From contig CAKRYM010000009.1 of the NCBI GenBank assembly GCA_934427095.1, positions 1 through 19,526 on the forward strand: DNA of 19,526 bases, in the 5' to 3' direction. The position numbers and the translations under genes were made by a program. This DNA comes from an uncultured Bacillota bacterium (GTDB lineage Bacteria; Bacillota; Dehalobacteriia; UBA4068). Under the pieces are notes generated by a model. It was not told where the DNA came from, made no database searches, and saw nothing but the letters and a program-made list of their open reading frames with translations. Of the stretch, positions 8,722 through 16,210 are shown one piece after another (the first letter of the stretch is position 1; every line of letters starts with the position of its first letter).

Positions 8722-8754
8722 AAAAAAGAAGGCCTCTTGGAGGCCTTCTTTTTT
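8722..8754. terminator. bidirectional terminator between rpmA and coiled-coil gene C
   Basis: A 15-bp perfect inverted repeat: A6 then GAAGGCCTC (8722-8736), a 3-base loop, GAGGCCTTC then T6 (8740-8754). The flanking A- and T-runs allow termination on both strands. It backs up the rpmA terminator and ends the minus-strand operon whose last gene stops at 8771. Confidence 0.9.
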
Positions 8755-8770
8755 GTATGGGTTATGTTGG

Positions 8771-11700
8771 TTATTTTTTGAAGATCAAGCGGCGCAGCTC
8801 TGCTTGCAAGCTAAGATCGCTATCTTCCTCTTCGTCATCCGCTTCTGCCTGTGGTGCCTCATTGGTTGAAACATCTGCGCTAAGCTGCTCTTCTGCTGCT
8901 TGGGCAATAGCAGCCAGTCGGGCGGTTTCTGCTTGTTGCGTTTGGCGGGCCTGCTCTTCTGCTAGGGCAGCTTCCTCCTCCGCAGCTCGTTGCGCTGCCT
9001 CTTCCTCTGCCTGAATACGGGCAGCTTCTTGCTCTGCGGCTAAGAGCGCAGCCTCTTCTTCCGCTAAGAGGCGTGCAGCTTCTTCCTCTGCCGCACGACG
9101 GGCAGCCTCTTTTTCTGCTTGGATACGAGCCGCTTCTTCTTCTGCGGCCCGACGGGCTTCTTCCGCTGCGCGAATGCGTTCTAATTCCGCTGCTTCCTCT
9201 TCTGCCGTGGGCTCGGGGGCTTGGCTTTGTTCCTGCCAGGCTTTGGATAACTTTTCTAAACAAGATAAGTCATTGCCATCCAGGACATCCCGGAGCATGT
9301 CAATATCCATGGCTAGACGTTCTGCTTCTTTTTGCGAGTGGAGAAGATCAGTTTCTAACTCTACGGATTTTCGTTGCGCCTCAATCTTTTCTCTGGCTTC
9401 TTGGGTTTGTTGAACGGCATTTGCTGCCAACATGGAATACAGCTCTGCTTCTGATGCACGATTGTCGGTTGGCGCAGTGCTCGCTTCTTCCTGGGCAATT
9501 TCTTCTGCGATTTCTTCTTCCAGAGTTTCTTCCTCTATGGCCTCATCCTCTATGGCCTCTTCTTCCAGGGCTTCCTCTATGGCCTCATCCTCCAGAGCTT
9601 CCTCTGCCAATTCTTCTTGTTCTTCTGGAGAGGGGGAGTCCAACTCTTCTAGACTTTCTTCGTCATCTTCTATGGGGAGGGTTTCAGCCAGGTCAAAAGG
9701 CGCTAATGTTGGCTCTTCTGGGAATCCAATGGCTTCCATGGAAATCACTTCCGCCAGTTGTTGCTGTTGTGTCCCGGCAATTTCGCTGATTCTAGCGATT
9801 TCCTGCGCTATTGTATCTAATTTTGCCTCCTCTTCTTCCTCAGCTTCAGGGAGGACCTCAGCTACCTGAACCTCCGTTTCTTCTTCTTCCTCAGCTTCAG
9901 GGAGGACCTCAGCTACCTGAACCTCGGTTTCTTCTTCTTCCTCAGTTTCGGGAAGGACCTCAGCTACCTGAACCTCGGTTTCTTCTTCTTCCTCAGCTTC
10001 GGGGAGGACCTCAGCTACCTGAACCTCGGTTTCTTCTTCTTCCTCAGCTTCTTCGGAGGAGAAGAAAGACGAGTCATCTAACAAGAAGGAATAATCAAGG
10101 GAATCTGCTCCCAATAACGAAGGGTCAAGGATCATATGCTCTTCTTCCATACCCGCTAAGATGCTTTCCGCAGTCTCTGTTATGGTGTTGGGTAGGGGAG
10201 ATATGTTTTCTTCAGTTGGCTCCGCTGCTAAGGTTGCCTTTGCTGCTTCAACCACGTTTTGCAATTCAGTTTCCACTGTTGCGGCAGCATTTTGCACTTC
10301 TTCCGCAGAGGGGAAATGATCAAAGGTTTGCGCAACAGAAGCATCCCTTAATCCCAAATCCGTAAATTGCTGCATGGCAATGAGTTGGTCTAAATCCAGC
10401 AAGGCAGAGGTATCAATTAATTGCAACTGATCCACGTTAGGCAGAGCTTCTTCTTTATTTTGGAAATTGCTGTGGGAAAGAATTTGATAATCGTCCATTT
10501 TTTCCGGGAACAGCAAATTCAGCAAATTATCGATTTCCGCTTCATCAACGGGGTCGGTTTTTTCTGTCTGCTTGGGTAAAGTAATTTCTTCATCTCCCTG
10601 TATCTGGGGGATGGGATCTGTCAGCAAAGCAAAGGCGGGTAGTTCTGGCTGAGTGATATCAAGGGTAGGTAAGGGGAGAGAATTCTCCATCTCTTTCCGC
10701 AATGTGGCCGCCTTGTCTAATAAAACCTCGCTTTCTGTCAGAAGATGTTTATCTGCGGTGAGTTGCTGATGATTTTGTAGATGCTCTTTATAATAGGCTT
10801 TCGCCTGTTTTAGGGCTTCTTCTAGGCTTAGCTGTCCGGTAAGTTGTTGCTGGTTTCGTTCTTGTATGGTTTGCAGTTTTTCTGCCGTTTTGGGGCCCAG
10901 GGCCGCCAACAGATTTCGCAGATTGTCCTCTGTGTTTTGGAGTTTATATGTGGCTTCAATTTCTTTTTTGATGTGATTTCCTAGCTCTTTTGCTTTACGA
11001 TGAAGAACATTATCTTTTTCGCAGGCATTGGTGATCTGGAATTTTAGTGCGGTATTGAGCTTTAGCTTTTCTTCTTCGATTTGACGTTGTAGAATACTAA
11101 TCCGCTCTTTTACCTGGTCCCGCTCGGTTACAGCTTGTTGATAACGCTGCTCAATCTCGGCTAAGTGTTTATCTGCCTCTTCCTTAAGCTGTATTTTTTC
11201 TTGTACCGTATTTTTGCTTTTTTCCAAAGTCAGTTCAGCCAATTCCTTTTTCTGTTTGCATACCGTTAGGGCTAAAGCATGATTTTGGTCTTGCTGTTTT
11301 TCTTCCTCTTCTGTTTCTCGACTGAGGTTACGCCATTCTTCTTCTTCCCTTTGTAGTAAGGCGCTTTCCTGTTCGTAACGGTCCTTTAATTGCTGGAATT
11401 CTGCCTTTTGCGCGGAAAAATCATTCTCGCTCAGGTTATCCTGGACAGAGAGTTCTTGCCAAATTTGTTCCTTTTCTGTCAACGCGGCTTGGGCATTTTC
11501 CATGGTATTTTGCAGTACCTGCTCTGCGTTGGATAATACGGAGGTAGCTTCGCTTTTCATGCTGGAACGAGCCGAGCGGATATTTTCCATCATATGCTCA
11601 GTTTCCGTCAACGTAATACGAGCCTTATCCCGCGCAAGTTCTGCTTCCTGTTTTTGTGCCTGTAGTTCAGCAAGGGCAGAAGCGGCTGCTTCTACTTCCT

Positions 11701-12748
11701 TTTCCATTCGGCTAATATCATTGGCCAATTGGGTGATGCATTCCCGCTGCTGATTGATGTCTGCTTCCTTCTGGGCCAAGCGTTCCTGATTAGCCTGTTT
11801 CATCTGGGTGAGTTGGCTTTCCCCAACGGTAGTTAATTCCTGTTCTTCTTGGTTAAGATTCTGGAGCTGTTGAGCGGCTTCATTTTCTTGTTCCTTGGCA
11901 TTTTTTATGGCTTCCGCAGCGCTATCGGCTTGTTTGTTCAGGGATTTCTTAGTGTTTAATAATTCTGCTACTTTTTCTTCAGCAGCAGAAATACGGGAAG
12001 CTGGGGTTTCAAGCTCGCTGGTCAAGGTTTGAATGGTTTCTTGCCGCTGTTGTTCTTCTGACGCCAACTGTTGCGTTTCATCCATCAGGGTTAGATGCTG
12101 GTTAAGAATATCCGTGAGCTCTTCGCGGTCTTGCGCAATGATTCGGTATTGTTCTAGCAAGGTTTTACGCAAACGAGTAATTTTTTGCGCTGTATCTTCC
12201 ACGATGACTTGATACCCAGCGTTTACGCATTCTTCCTCTTGCTTGCCCCGTTGTAAAAGGGCAAAGTTCACACGCAATCTTGCTGCGGCGCAGGAGGCTT
12301 GCAAAGCGAACATATCGCTTTCTTTTTCCAGGCGGCGTTGCCTTTTTACCTCTACCTCTTCTTCTGTTGTGTTTGTCACAGTAAGCAAAGCATCCAATGC
12401 TTGCCGTAATAGCTGATGGTAGGTGTTTTCCCCAGAGGTATCCTGACTTTTGATTTCTTCCGTAAGGGAAATGGCTTTTTGCCGGGATTTCTGCGAACGA
12501 TCTTCATCTATCAACAGAGATTGTAGCTCTGTGGCAACACGATGGTACTGATCCTCCAGCTCCGTAATGGTTGCAGCAGAATGAATGATTTCCATATCCG
12601 CTTTTTCATATTGTTTAACGTGGTCTTCATATTGTGTGCGGGCTTTTTCCAGAGCGGCAGTCCTTTGCTGGCAGGCTAAGTCGTATTGCTCTGCCGCTTG
12701 GATGAGCGCGGTTTTTTCCTGATTGAGCATATTTGGCTCCTTTTCCAT
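8771..12748 (-). CDS. giant coiled-coil protein C (1325 aa) with acidic repeats
   Basis: Residues 1 to about 740 are coiled-coil-like. About 740-950 is an acidic, Pro- and Leu-containing, probably disordered segment. Then come 4.4 copies of a 17-residue Glu-rich repeat, further acidic short repeats, and an Ala/Glu/Arg helix (about 1190-1290) built of repeated EEEAAR/EEEAAL units, resembling TolA-type helices. The end is basic-aromatic (LRRLIFKK). Shared modules start at residues 113 and 404; the second is followed by W472 at +46 from its Lys. The ATG at 12748 has AGGAG at 6-base spacing. A second ATG at 12730 has its own GGAG inside the first codons, so two starts are possible. It lies 11 bases after the stop of D', last in the operon. 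No ATPase motif, signal peptide or membrane segment is visible. Function is unknown; it looks like a paralogue of B. Confidence 0.9.
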   Translation of the reverse strand: MEKEPNMLNQEKTALIQAAEQYDLACQQRTAALEKARTQYEDHVKQYEKADMEIIHSAATITELEDQYHRVATELQSLLIDEDRSQKSRQKAISLTEEIKSQDTSGENTYHQLLRQALDALLTVTNTTEEEVEVKRQRRLEKESDMFALQASCAAARLRVNFALLQRGKQEEECVNAGYQVIVEDTAQKITRLRKTLLEQYRIIAQDREELTDILNQHLTLMDETQQLASEEQQRQETIQTLTSELETPASRISAAEEKVAELLNTKKSLNKQADSAAEAIKNAKEQENEAAQQLQNLNQEEQELTTVGESQLTQMKQANQERLAQKEADINQQRECITQLANDISRMEKEVEAAASALAELQAQKQEAELARDKARITLTETEHMMENIRSARSSMKSEATSVLSNAEQVLQNTMENAQAALTEKEQIWQELSVQDNLSENDFSAQKAEFQQLKDRYEQESALLQREEEEWRNLSRETEEEEKQQDQNHALALTVCKQKKELAELTLEKSKNTVQEKIQLKEEADKHLAEIEQRYQQAVTERDQVKERISILQRQIEEEKLKLNTALKFQITNACEKDNVLHRKAKELGNHIKKEIEATYKLQNTEDNLRNLLAALGPKTAEKLQTIQERNQQQLTGQLSLEEALKQAKAYYKEHLQNHQQLTADKHLLTESEVLLDKAATLRKEMENSLPLPTLDITQPELPAFALLTDPIPQIQGDEEITLPKQTEKTDPVDEAEIDNLLNLLFPEKMDDYQILSHSNFQNKEEALPNVDQLQLIDTSALLDLDQLIAMQQFTDLGLRDASVAQTFDHFPSAEEVQNAAATVETELQNVVEAAKATLAAEPTEENISPLPNTITETAESILAGMEEEHMILDPSLLGADSLDYSFLLDDSSFFSSEEAEEEEETEVQVAEVLPEAEEEEETEVQVAEVLPETEEEEETEVQVAEVLPEAEEEEETEVQVAEVLPEAEEEEEAKLDTIAQEIARISEIAGTQQQQLAEVISMEAIGFPEEPTLAPFDLAETLPIEDDEESLEELDSPSPEEQEELAEEALEDEAIEEALEEEAIEDEAIEEETLEEEIAEEIAQEEASTAPTDNRASEAELYSMLAANAVQQTQEAREKIEAQRKSVELETDLLHSQKEAERLAMDIDMLRDVLDGNDLSCLEKLSKAWQEQSQAPEPTAEEEAAELERIRAAEEARRAAEEEAARIQAEKEAARRAAEEEAARLLAEEEAALLAAEQEAARIQAEEEAAQRAAEEEAALAEEQARQTQQAETARLAAIAQAAEEQLSADVSTNEAPQAEADDEEEDSDLSLQAELRRLIFKK
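8945..9175 (-). repeat. Ala/Glu/Arg short repeats near the C-terminus of C
   Basis: This stretch encodes repeated blocks such as RRAAEEEAARIQAEKEAARR and LLAEEEAALLAAEQEAARIQ, with a 7-14 residue period. The composition suggests a rigid single helix or coiled coil. The copies differ by many substitutions, unlike the near-identical repeats at 9827-10051. Confidence 0.6.
9531..9608 (-). repeat. imperfect 27-bp acidic repeat in gene C
   Basis: The plus strand shows the phrase CTCTATGGCCTC three times, in blocks of 15, 27 and 27 bases. They encode variations of EAIEDEAIEE/EALEEEAIED on the minus strand. The reading frame is kept. Confidence 0.6.
9827..10051 (-). repeat. 51-bp in-frame tandem repeat in gene C
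   Basis: About 4.4 copies of a 51-bp unit encode a 17-residue repeat of the form EAEEEEETEVQVAEVLP. The copies differ at only a few bases (for example CAGGGAGG against CGGGAAGG), so the array looks recently expanded. It lies in the acidic part of protein C, and the unit length keeps the frame. Confidence 0.9.
11471..11539 (-). other. shared 23-residue module, copy C2
   Basis: Residues 404-426 of C begin VLSNAEQVL and end LTEK, with Ala 5, Leu 9, Ala 16 and Lys 23. It is preceded by SARSSMKSEATS and followed by W472 at +46 from the Lys, exactly as in copy B2. Confidence 0.6.
12344..12412 (-). other. shared 23-residue module, copy C1 (weaker)
   Basis: Residues 113-135 of C begin LLRQALDAL and end VEVK. 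Ala 5, Leu 9 and Lys 23 are kept, but position 16 is Thr. It starts at the same residue number as copy B1. The 60 residues from the Lys onward align without gaps to B with about 14 identities. Confidence 0.45.
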
Positions 12749-12759
12749 GCTTAGCTCCT

Positions 12760-13671
12760 TTAGCGTTTATTCCCGGCAGCCCAGCGTTCCGTTTCTTTGG
12801 AAAATCTGTTGCGATTTTTGCCGCGGCCGCAATGTTCTCGTTGTACCCGATTCAGGCGTAGCATCTCTGATCTTTCCGCATAGGCTTTGGCCGCCTTAAA
12901 CTGTTCGGCTGCGATCTTTGCAATGGCGTCCCGATCGTTAATTTCCCGTTCCAAGACAATGGCGCGGACAGAGGCTTCCGTTTCCGCACGTTCGGAAAGC
13001 ATCCAATGGGTAGTAACCTCATCTAGAAGGGTTTCCATCTCTTGTAAAGAGGTTTTCAGTTGAGCAATCTCTTCCTGGAGGGTTGCTTTTTCCTGCTGTC
13101 CGTTGACTAGGCTTTGTTGGTCTTGTTGTACTTTGTTTTCAATGGCTTCCTGTGCCTCTGTCTGCGCTTCTAGCGCTAGACGCATGGTCTCCTCTTGCTC
13201 TGGCAAAATCCTATCCAGCGCAGATTGGGTGGAAGCGATTGCTTGCTGATGATAGTGCTTTTCCTCCGTAAGGGTATCGATTTCTTTCTGTAAAGCGACT
13301 AGGTGCCCGGAGAGCTCCTCCAGCCGATTTTCTTTGCTTTGCTTTTCATGGAAAAGCCGCATATAGTCCTCCCGGCTGGAAGTAAACAACGCCTTATCCT
13401 GTTGTGCGTTAAGCTCGGCCCGTCTGGCTTGCTCCCGTATTTCATCTGCCTGCGCCTTATCCAACCACCGCATGGAATCGGGGTTAATATCCGGCGTATA
13501 GCGGGCTTTCATTTTTTGAATACGGTTTTCCAGCTGATCTGTGGTGATGAGTTCCAGACGTTCGGTGGGCGTCAATAGTTCGCCTAGAATCAGCTGCTTT
13601 AACTGGGTTTGTTCTTTTTCCCGTTCCGCATCTTCTTCCGCTTGTTGTTTGGCTTCTGCGGCTAATGCCAA
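12760..13671 (-). CDS. coiled-coil segment D', in-frame continuation of D after a TGA
   Basis: This open frame of at least 303 residues is in the same frame as D. The D stop codon (TGA at 13698-13696) is followed by eight sense codons and then a TTG at 13671, the first start-type codon. No Shine-Dalgarno sequence precedes that TTG, and the nearby ATG is in another frame and closes at once. The protein continues the Glu/Ala/Gln coiled coil of D and ends in a basic, aromatic tail (KNRNRFSKETERWAAGNKR). It is best read as the C-terminal third of a 1105-codon gene interrupted by one nonsense codon, made by read-through or not made. Independent initiation at the TTG is possible but unsupported. 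Gene C starts 11 bases downstream. Confidence 0.6.
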   Translation of the reverse strand: MALAAEAKQQAEEDAEREKEQTQLKQLILGELLTPTERLELITTDQLENRIQKMKARYTPDINPDSMRWLDKAQADEIREQARRAELNAQQDKALFTSSREDYMRLFHEKQSKENRLEELSGHLVALQKEIDTLTEEKHYHQQAIASTQSALDRILPEQEETMRLALEAQTEAQEAIENKVQQDQQSLVNGQQEKATLQEEIAQLKTSLQEMETLLDEVTTHWMLSERAETEASVRAIVLEREINDRDAIAKIAAEQFKAAKAYAERSEMLRLNRVQREHCGRGKNRNRFSKETERWAAGNKR

Positions 13672-13695
13672 AATAGCAGCATTTTCTTGTGCTTC

Positions 13696-13698
13696 TCA
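13696..13698 (-). other. in-frame TGA splitting D and D'
   Basis: The codon reads TGA between CGG (Arg) and GAA (Glu). Both flanks are uninterrupted coiled coil in one frame. A CGA (Arg) to TGA transition is the simplest origin. Other genes here (rplU, obgE) end in TGA, so TGA is a normal stop in this organism. Confidence 0.85.
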
Positions 13699-16077
13699 CC
13701 GGCGCCGCTCTTCACGCTGTTTTTGCTGGCGGGCGGTTTCTTCTGCCCAAGCTTTGGCTTGGCGTTCTGCTTCTTCCGCTGCCGCAAGTTGGGCTTGGTA
13801 TTCTTCGCGAACGGTTTGTAACAGGCTTTCCGCCGCAGCTTTGCTTTCTTGGAAAAGGGCTTGGCAGATGGTGTTTTCTGTTTGCTTCAGGCAAAGTTGG
13901 TGATGCTTCCGTTTGGCTGTTTCCGCAGTAAAACGGGCCTTAGTCAGGGTTGCCTCTAATTGCAATAATTTTTGTTGCAAGGCTTGGTTCATGGGCCCCA
14001 TTTGCGCATTTTCTTGCTGAAACTGTTCTTCCGTATGGATTTGGGTTTCTTCTTGTTGCTGGAGTAGGGCGTCCTTTTGCTTTTGTAGGACCAGGGCTTT
14101 TTCTTGCAGTCGTTCCAATTTTTCCGTGATGGTTGCTACTTCTTGCAAACAAGCTTCATATTGTTTCGTGCATTCCTGTACTTGGGCTTCTGCGGCCTGT
14201 TTTGCATTAGCATTGCTGCGCTGATTTTCTTCCAAATGCCAACGTAACTGTGCTAAAGCATTTTCTCCGGTGGATAGAAGCTGGTCGTAATCTTCTTGGA
14301 CAGCTTTTTCCTGGCGGATTTTTGCTTCCAACTGGTGCGTCCACTGTTTGCGTTCTACTTCTTGTTGGAGACGGGCGGTGAATAATTTTTCTTGAACATC
14401 ACGGGCTAATTCCAACATAGCCTGCGCTTCTTTTTGCCGGAAGGCAGTTTTATCTGCTTGGGCTTGTAGTAATTCTTCTTTTTGTTTTTGTAGGTCAGAA
14501 GCTTCTTTGGTGGCAATGAACAGCCCACGCTTAGCTTTTTCTATTTTTCGGCGCAAATTACGTACATTGGTGATATTGGCGTAGGAGGCCTTTTTTAGCC
14601 ACTTCATTTCTTTTACTGTGGCTTCATAGGCATTACGCTTCTCCGCCAATGTTTTGGCCCGCTGCTCTTGATAAGCCTTAATCACTTCGCTAAGCTCCAA
14701 GGTTTCCTTTTGCGCGGCTTGGCAATTCTGTTCTGCTTTTGTCAAAGCGGTTTTTGCTTGTTGCAGCTCTTGGTTTTTTCCCTCTTGTTGCTCTGTTAGA
14801 TTGCGGATGTGGGCTAACAGTTGATCTCTCTCTGCTTGTTTAACGTCATACAGCGTTTGGGCATCTTGGGCGGAGCGTTCCAAAGAAAGGGCCATTTCCG
14901 CTAGAGAATCCCGCATATCCGAAGAGGCATTATCCAAGGCGATTTTGGCATCTTGCACGAGGTCTGCGGCAATGGTAGCCGTACCTTGTAAATCTTGTAG
15001 CTGAATATCCAACTCCGCCAGTTGGGTTTTACCTTCTTCTTGGGCTTCGGCAATGGCGTCTACATCTTCGGCTAAACTCTGGGTGATACGCCGCTGTTGA
15101 TTATAAATATTCCACTGTTCAATGACCCGCTTGGCAGCTTCTTGCGCATGGACAGTCAAGTCCGTGGTTTTTCGCTCGTCTTCACGGTAAAAGGCCCTTA
15201 TTTCCTGGCTTAGCTTTTGATGGCGTAGACTGATGTTTTTCAGGGCTTCTTGGGATATTTTGGCAAGCGAAGAGACTTTTGTGAGCTGTGGCATCTGCTT
15301 TTCCAGATGGTCTTGGGCAGCTAAAGCTTCCGCCTGGGCCGCAGCCAATTTGCCGTTGTACTCTTCTAGCAGGTTTTGGGTTTCTGTATTTAACTGCTCG
15401 GTTAGATTGTCCAAAGCGTTTTGCCGCTCGGTCAGCAATTGCTCTGCTTTTTCCAATTGCGCTGTGATATAATCCAGTTTTTGCTGGGCATGGGCCAAAG
15501 CCGCTTCTGCAGCGCTACGTTCCATTTGTCGTATAGCCAATTTTACAGAGGCTTCTTTGGTAGCCTTTTTCAACTGGGCGTCCTGCCGTTGGAATTCATC
15601 CACCAGCGGCGCTTGGTTTTCTTCTTTTTTTGCGCTGATCTGGGCCAATTGCTCTTTGGCAGCAGTTAATGCCGCCAATTGGGCTTCGCAATTCATAGTG
15701 GCTTGGGTGGAATGGTTCAGTAGCTCTCTTTCTTCTACCTCCAATTGCTGCTGTTTGATGGAAAGCTGCTGTATATGTTCGCGGTAATCCGCTTGGATTT
15801 TGTTGATATTTTCTTGTTGGGTTAACCGAATCAGTGCGAATTCTTTTTGCTGGGTGGCAATGGTTTGAATTAGCGTATTTTTTTCTTCCGCTAACCGATT
15901 CACTTCTGCCTGGGTAGTATCTACAACGGCTTGTGCCTTTTCGATCTGTTGTGCAAGAGCTTCTCCCTGGTCGGCTTCTGCCAGGGACTGGGTTAAGCAG
16001 GCTTGATAAGCTTCTTCCATGGCAAAAAGACGCGTTTTTTGTTCTGCTTGTGGCAGGGATGTGGCTGGGTTGGTCAT
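13696..16077 (-). CDS. long coiled-coil protein D (793 aa), N-terminal part of D-D'
   Basis: This Gln/Ala/Glu-rich coiled-coil protein has no membrane segment, signal peptide or nucleotide-binding motif. The frame is open to an ATG at 16155, but GGAGG (overlapping codons 23-24 of that longer frame) lies 5 bases before the ATG at 16077, so 16077 is the likely start. One shared module starts at residue 391 (Leu 2, Leu 9, Ala 16, Lys 23, with Met at position 5) after an Asn/Ser/Asp break. No Trp follows at the expected distance. The frame ends at a TGA directly after REERRR, in the middle of unbroken coiled coil, and stays open beyond it for 311 codons (D'). First gene of the D-D'-C operon. Function is unknown. 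Confidence 0.85.
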   Translation of the reverse strand: MTNPATSLPQAEQKTRLFAMEEAYQACLTQSLAEADQGEALAQQIEKAQAVVDTTQAEVNRLAEEKNTLIQTIATQQKEFALIRLTQQENINKIQADYREHIQQLSIKQQQLEVEERELLNHSTQATMNCEAQLAALTAAKEQLAQISAKKEENQAPLVDEFQRQDAQLKKATKEASVKLAIRQMERSAAEAALAHAQQKLDYITAQLEKAEQLLTERQNALDNLTEQLNTETQNLLEEYNGKLAAAQAEALAAQDHLEKQMPQLTKVSSLAKISQEALKNISLRHQKLSQEIRAFYREDERKTTDLTVHAQEAAKRVIEQWNIYNQQRRITQSLAEDVDAIAEAQEEGKTQLAELDIQLQDLQGTATIAADLVQDAKIALDNASSDMRDSLAEMALSLERSAQDAQTLYDVKQAERDQLLAHIRNLTEQQEGKNQELQQAKTALTKAEQNCQAAQKETLELSEVIKAYQEQRAKTLAEKRNAYEATVKEMKWLKKASYANITNVRNLRRKIEKAKRGLFIATKEASDLQKQKEELLQAQADKTAFRQKEAQAMLELARDVQEKLFTARLQQEVERKQWTHQLEAKIRQEKAVQEDYDQLLSTGENALAQLRWHLEENQRSNANAKQAAEAQVQECTKQYEACLQEVATITEKLERLQEKALVLQKQKDALLQQQEETQIHTEEQFQQENAQMGPMNQALQQKLLQLEATLTKARFTAETAKRKHHQLCLKQTENTICQALFQESKAAAESLLQTVREEYQAQLAAAEEAERQAKAWAEETARQQKQREERRR
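14839..14907 (-). other. shared 23-residue module, copy D1
   Basis: Residues 391-413 of D begin SLAEMALSL and end YDVK. Leu 2, Leu 9, Ala 16 and Lys 23 match the A, B and C modules. Position 5 is Met, not Ala, and the downstream Trp is absent, so this copy is divergent. Confidence 0.45.
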
Positions 16078-16094
16078 GTGGTCCTCCATCTGAT

Positions 16095-16112
16095 ATCCCT
16101 GTTTGCTGGGAT
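16095..16112 (-). other. small hairpin before the ribosome binding site of D
   Basis: ATCCC and GGGAT arms (16108-16112 and 16095-16099) enclose an 8-base loop. It lies about 18 bases upstream of the D start, in the predicted leader. The stem is only 5 bp, so the support is weak. Confidence 0.25.
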
Positions 16113-16181
16113 CTCTGTTGAATAAAGACAAACAGAATGTCGAAGTATAAATCATAGACCTTCTTATATATATACATATTC

Positions 16182-16210
16182 ATTATAACAGATTGGCCTT
16201 TCCCTGTCAT
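16182..16210 (-). promoter_or_regulatory. promoter of the D-D'-C coiled-coil operon
   Basis: Read on the minus strand: -35 ATGACA (16210-16205), a 17-base spacer and a perfect -10 TATAAT (16187-16182) with an extended TG one base before it. Transcription would begin near 16175 and leave a leader of about 98 bases before the ATG at 16077. Confidence 0.75.

Noticed and set aside
9827..10051. CRISPR-like array
   Set aside because: The 51-bp units are contiguous with no unique spacers and keep the reading frame of gene C, so it is a protein-coding tandem repeat.
9073..10365. Plus-strand open frames opposite gene C (238 and 184 codons)
   Set aside because: They arise because repetitive Glu/Ala codons read as Leu/Pro or Ser on the other strand. 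The tandem repeat explains their periodicity, and they have no ribosome binding site.
13696..13698. Selenocysteine or reassigned TGA codon
   Set aside because: No catalytic Cys-like context or SECIS-type hairpin was recognised in the coiled coil, and TGA ends rplU and obgE normally here.
16078..16155. 26-codon upstream extension of D starting at 16155
   Set aside because: The GGAGG ribosome binding site lies inside it, 5 bases before the ATG at 16077, and the extension does not resemble the rest of the protein.
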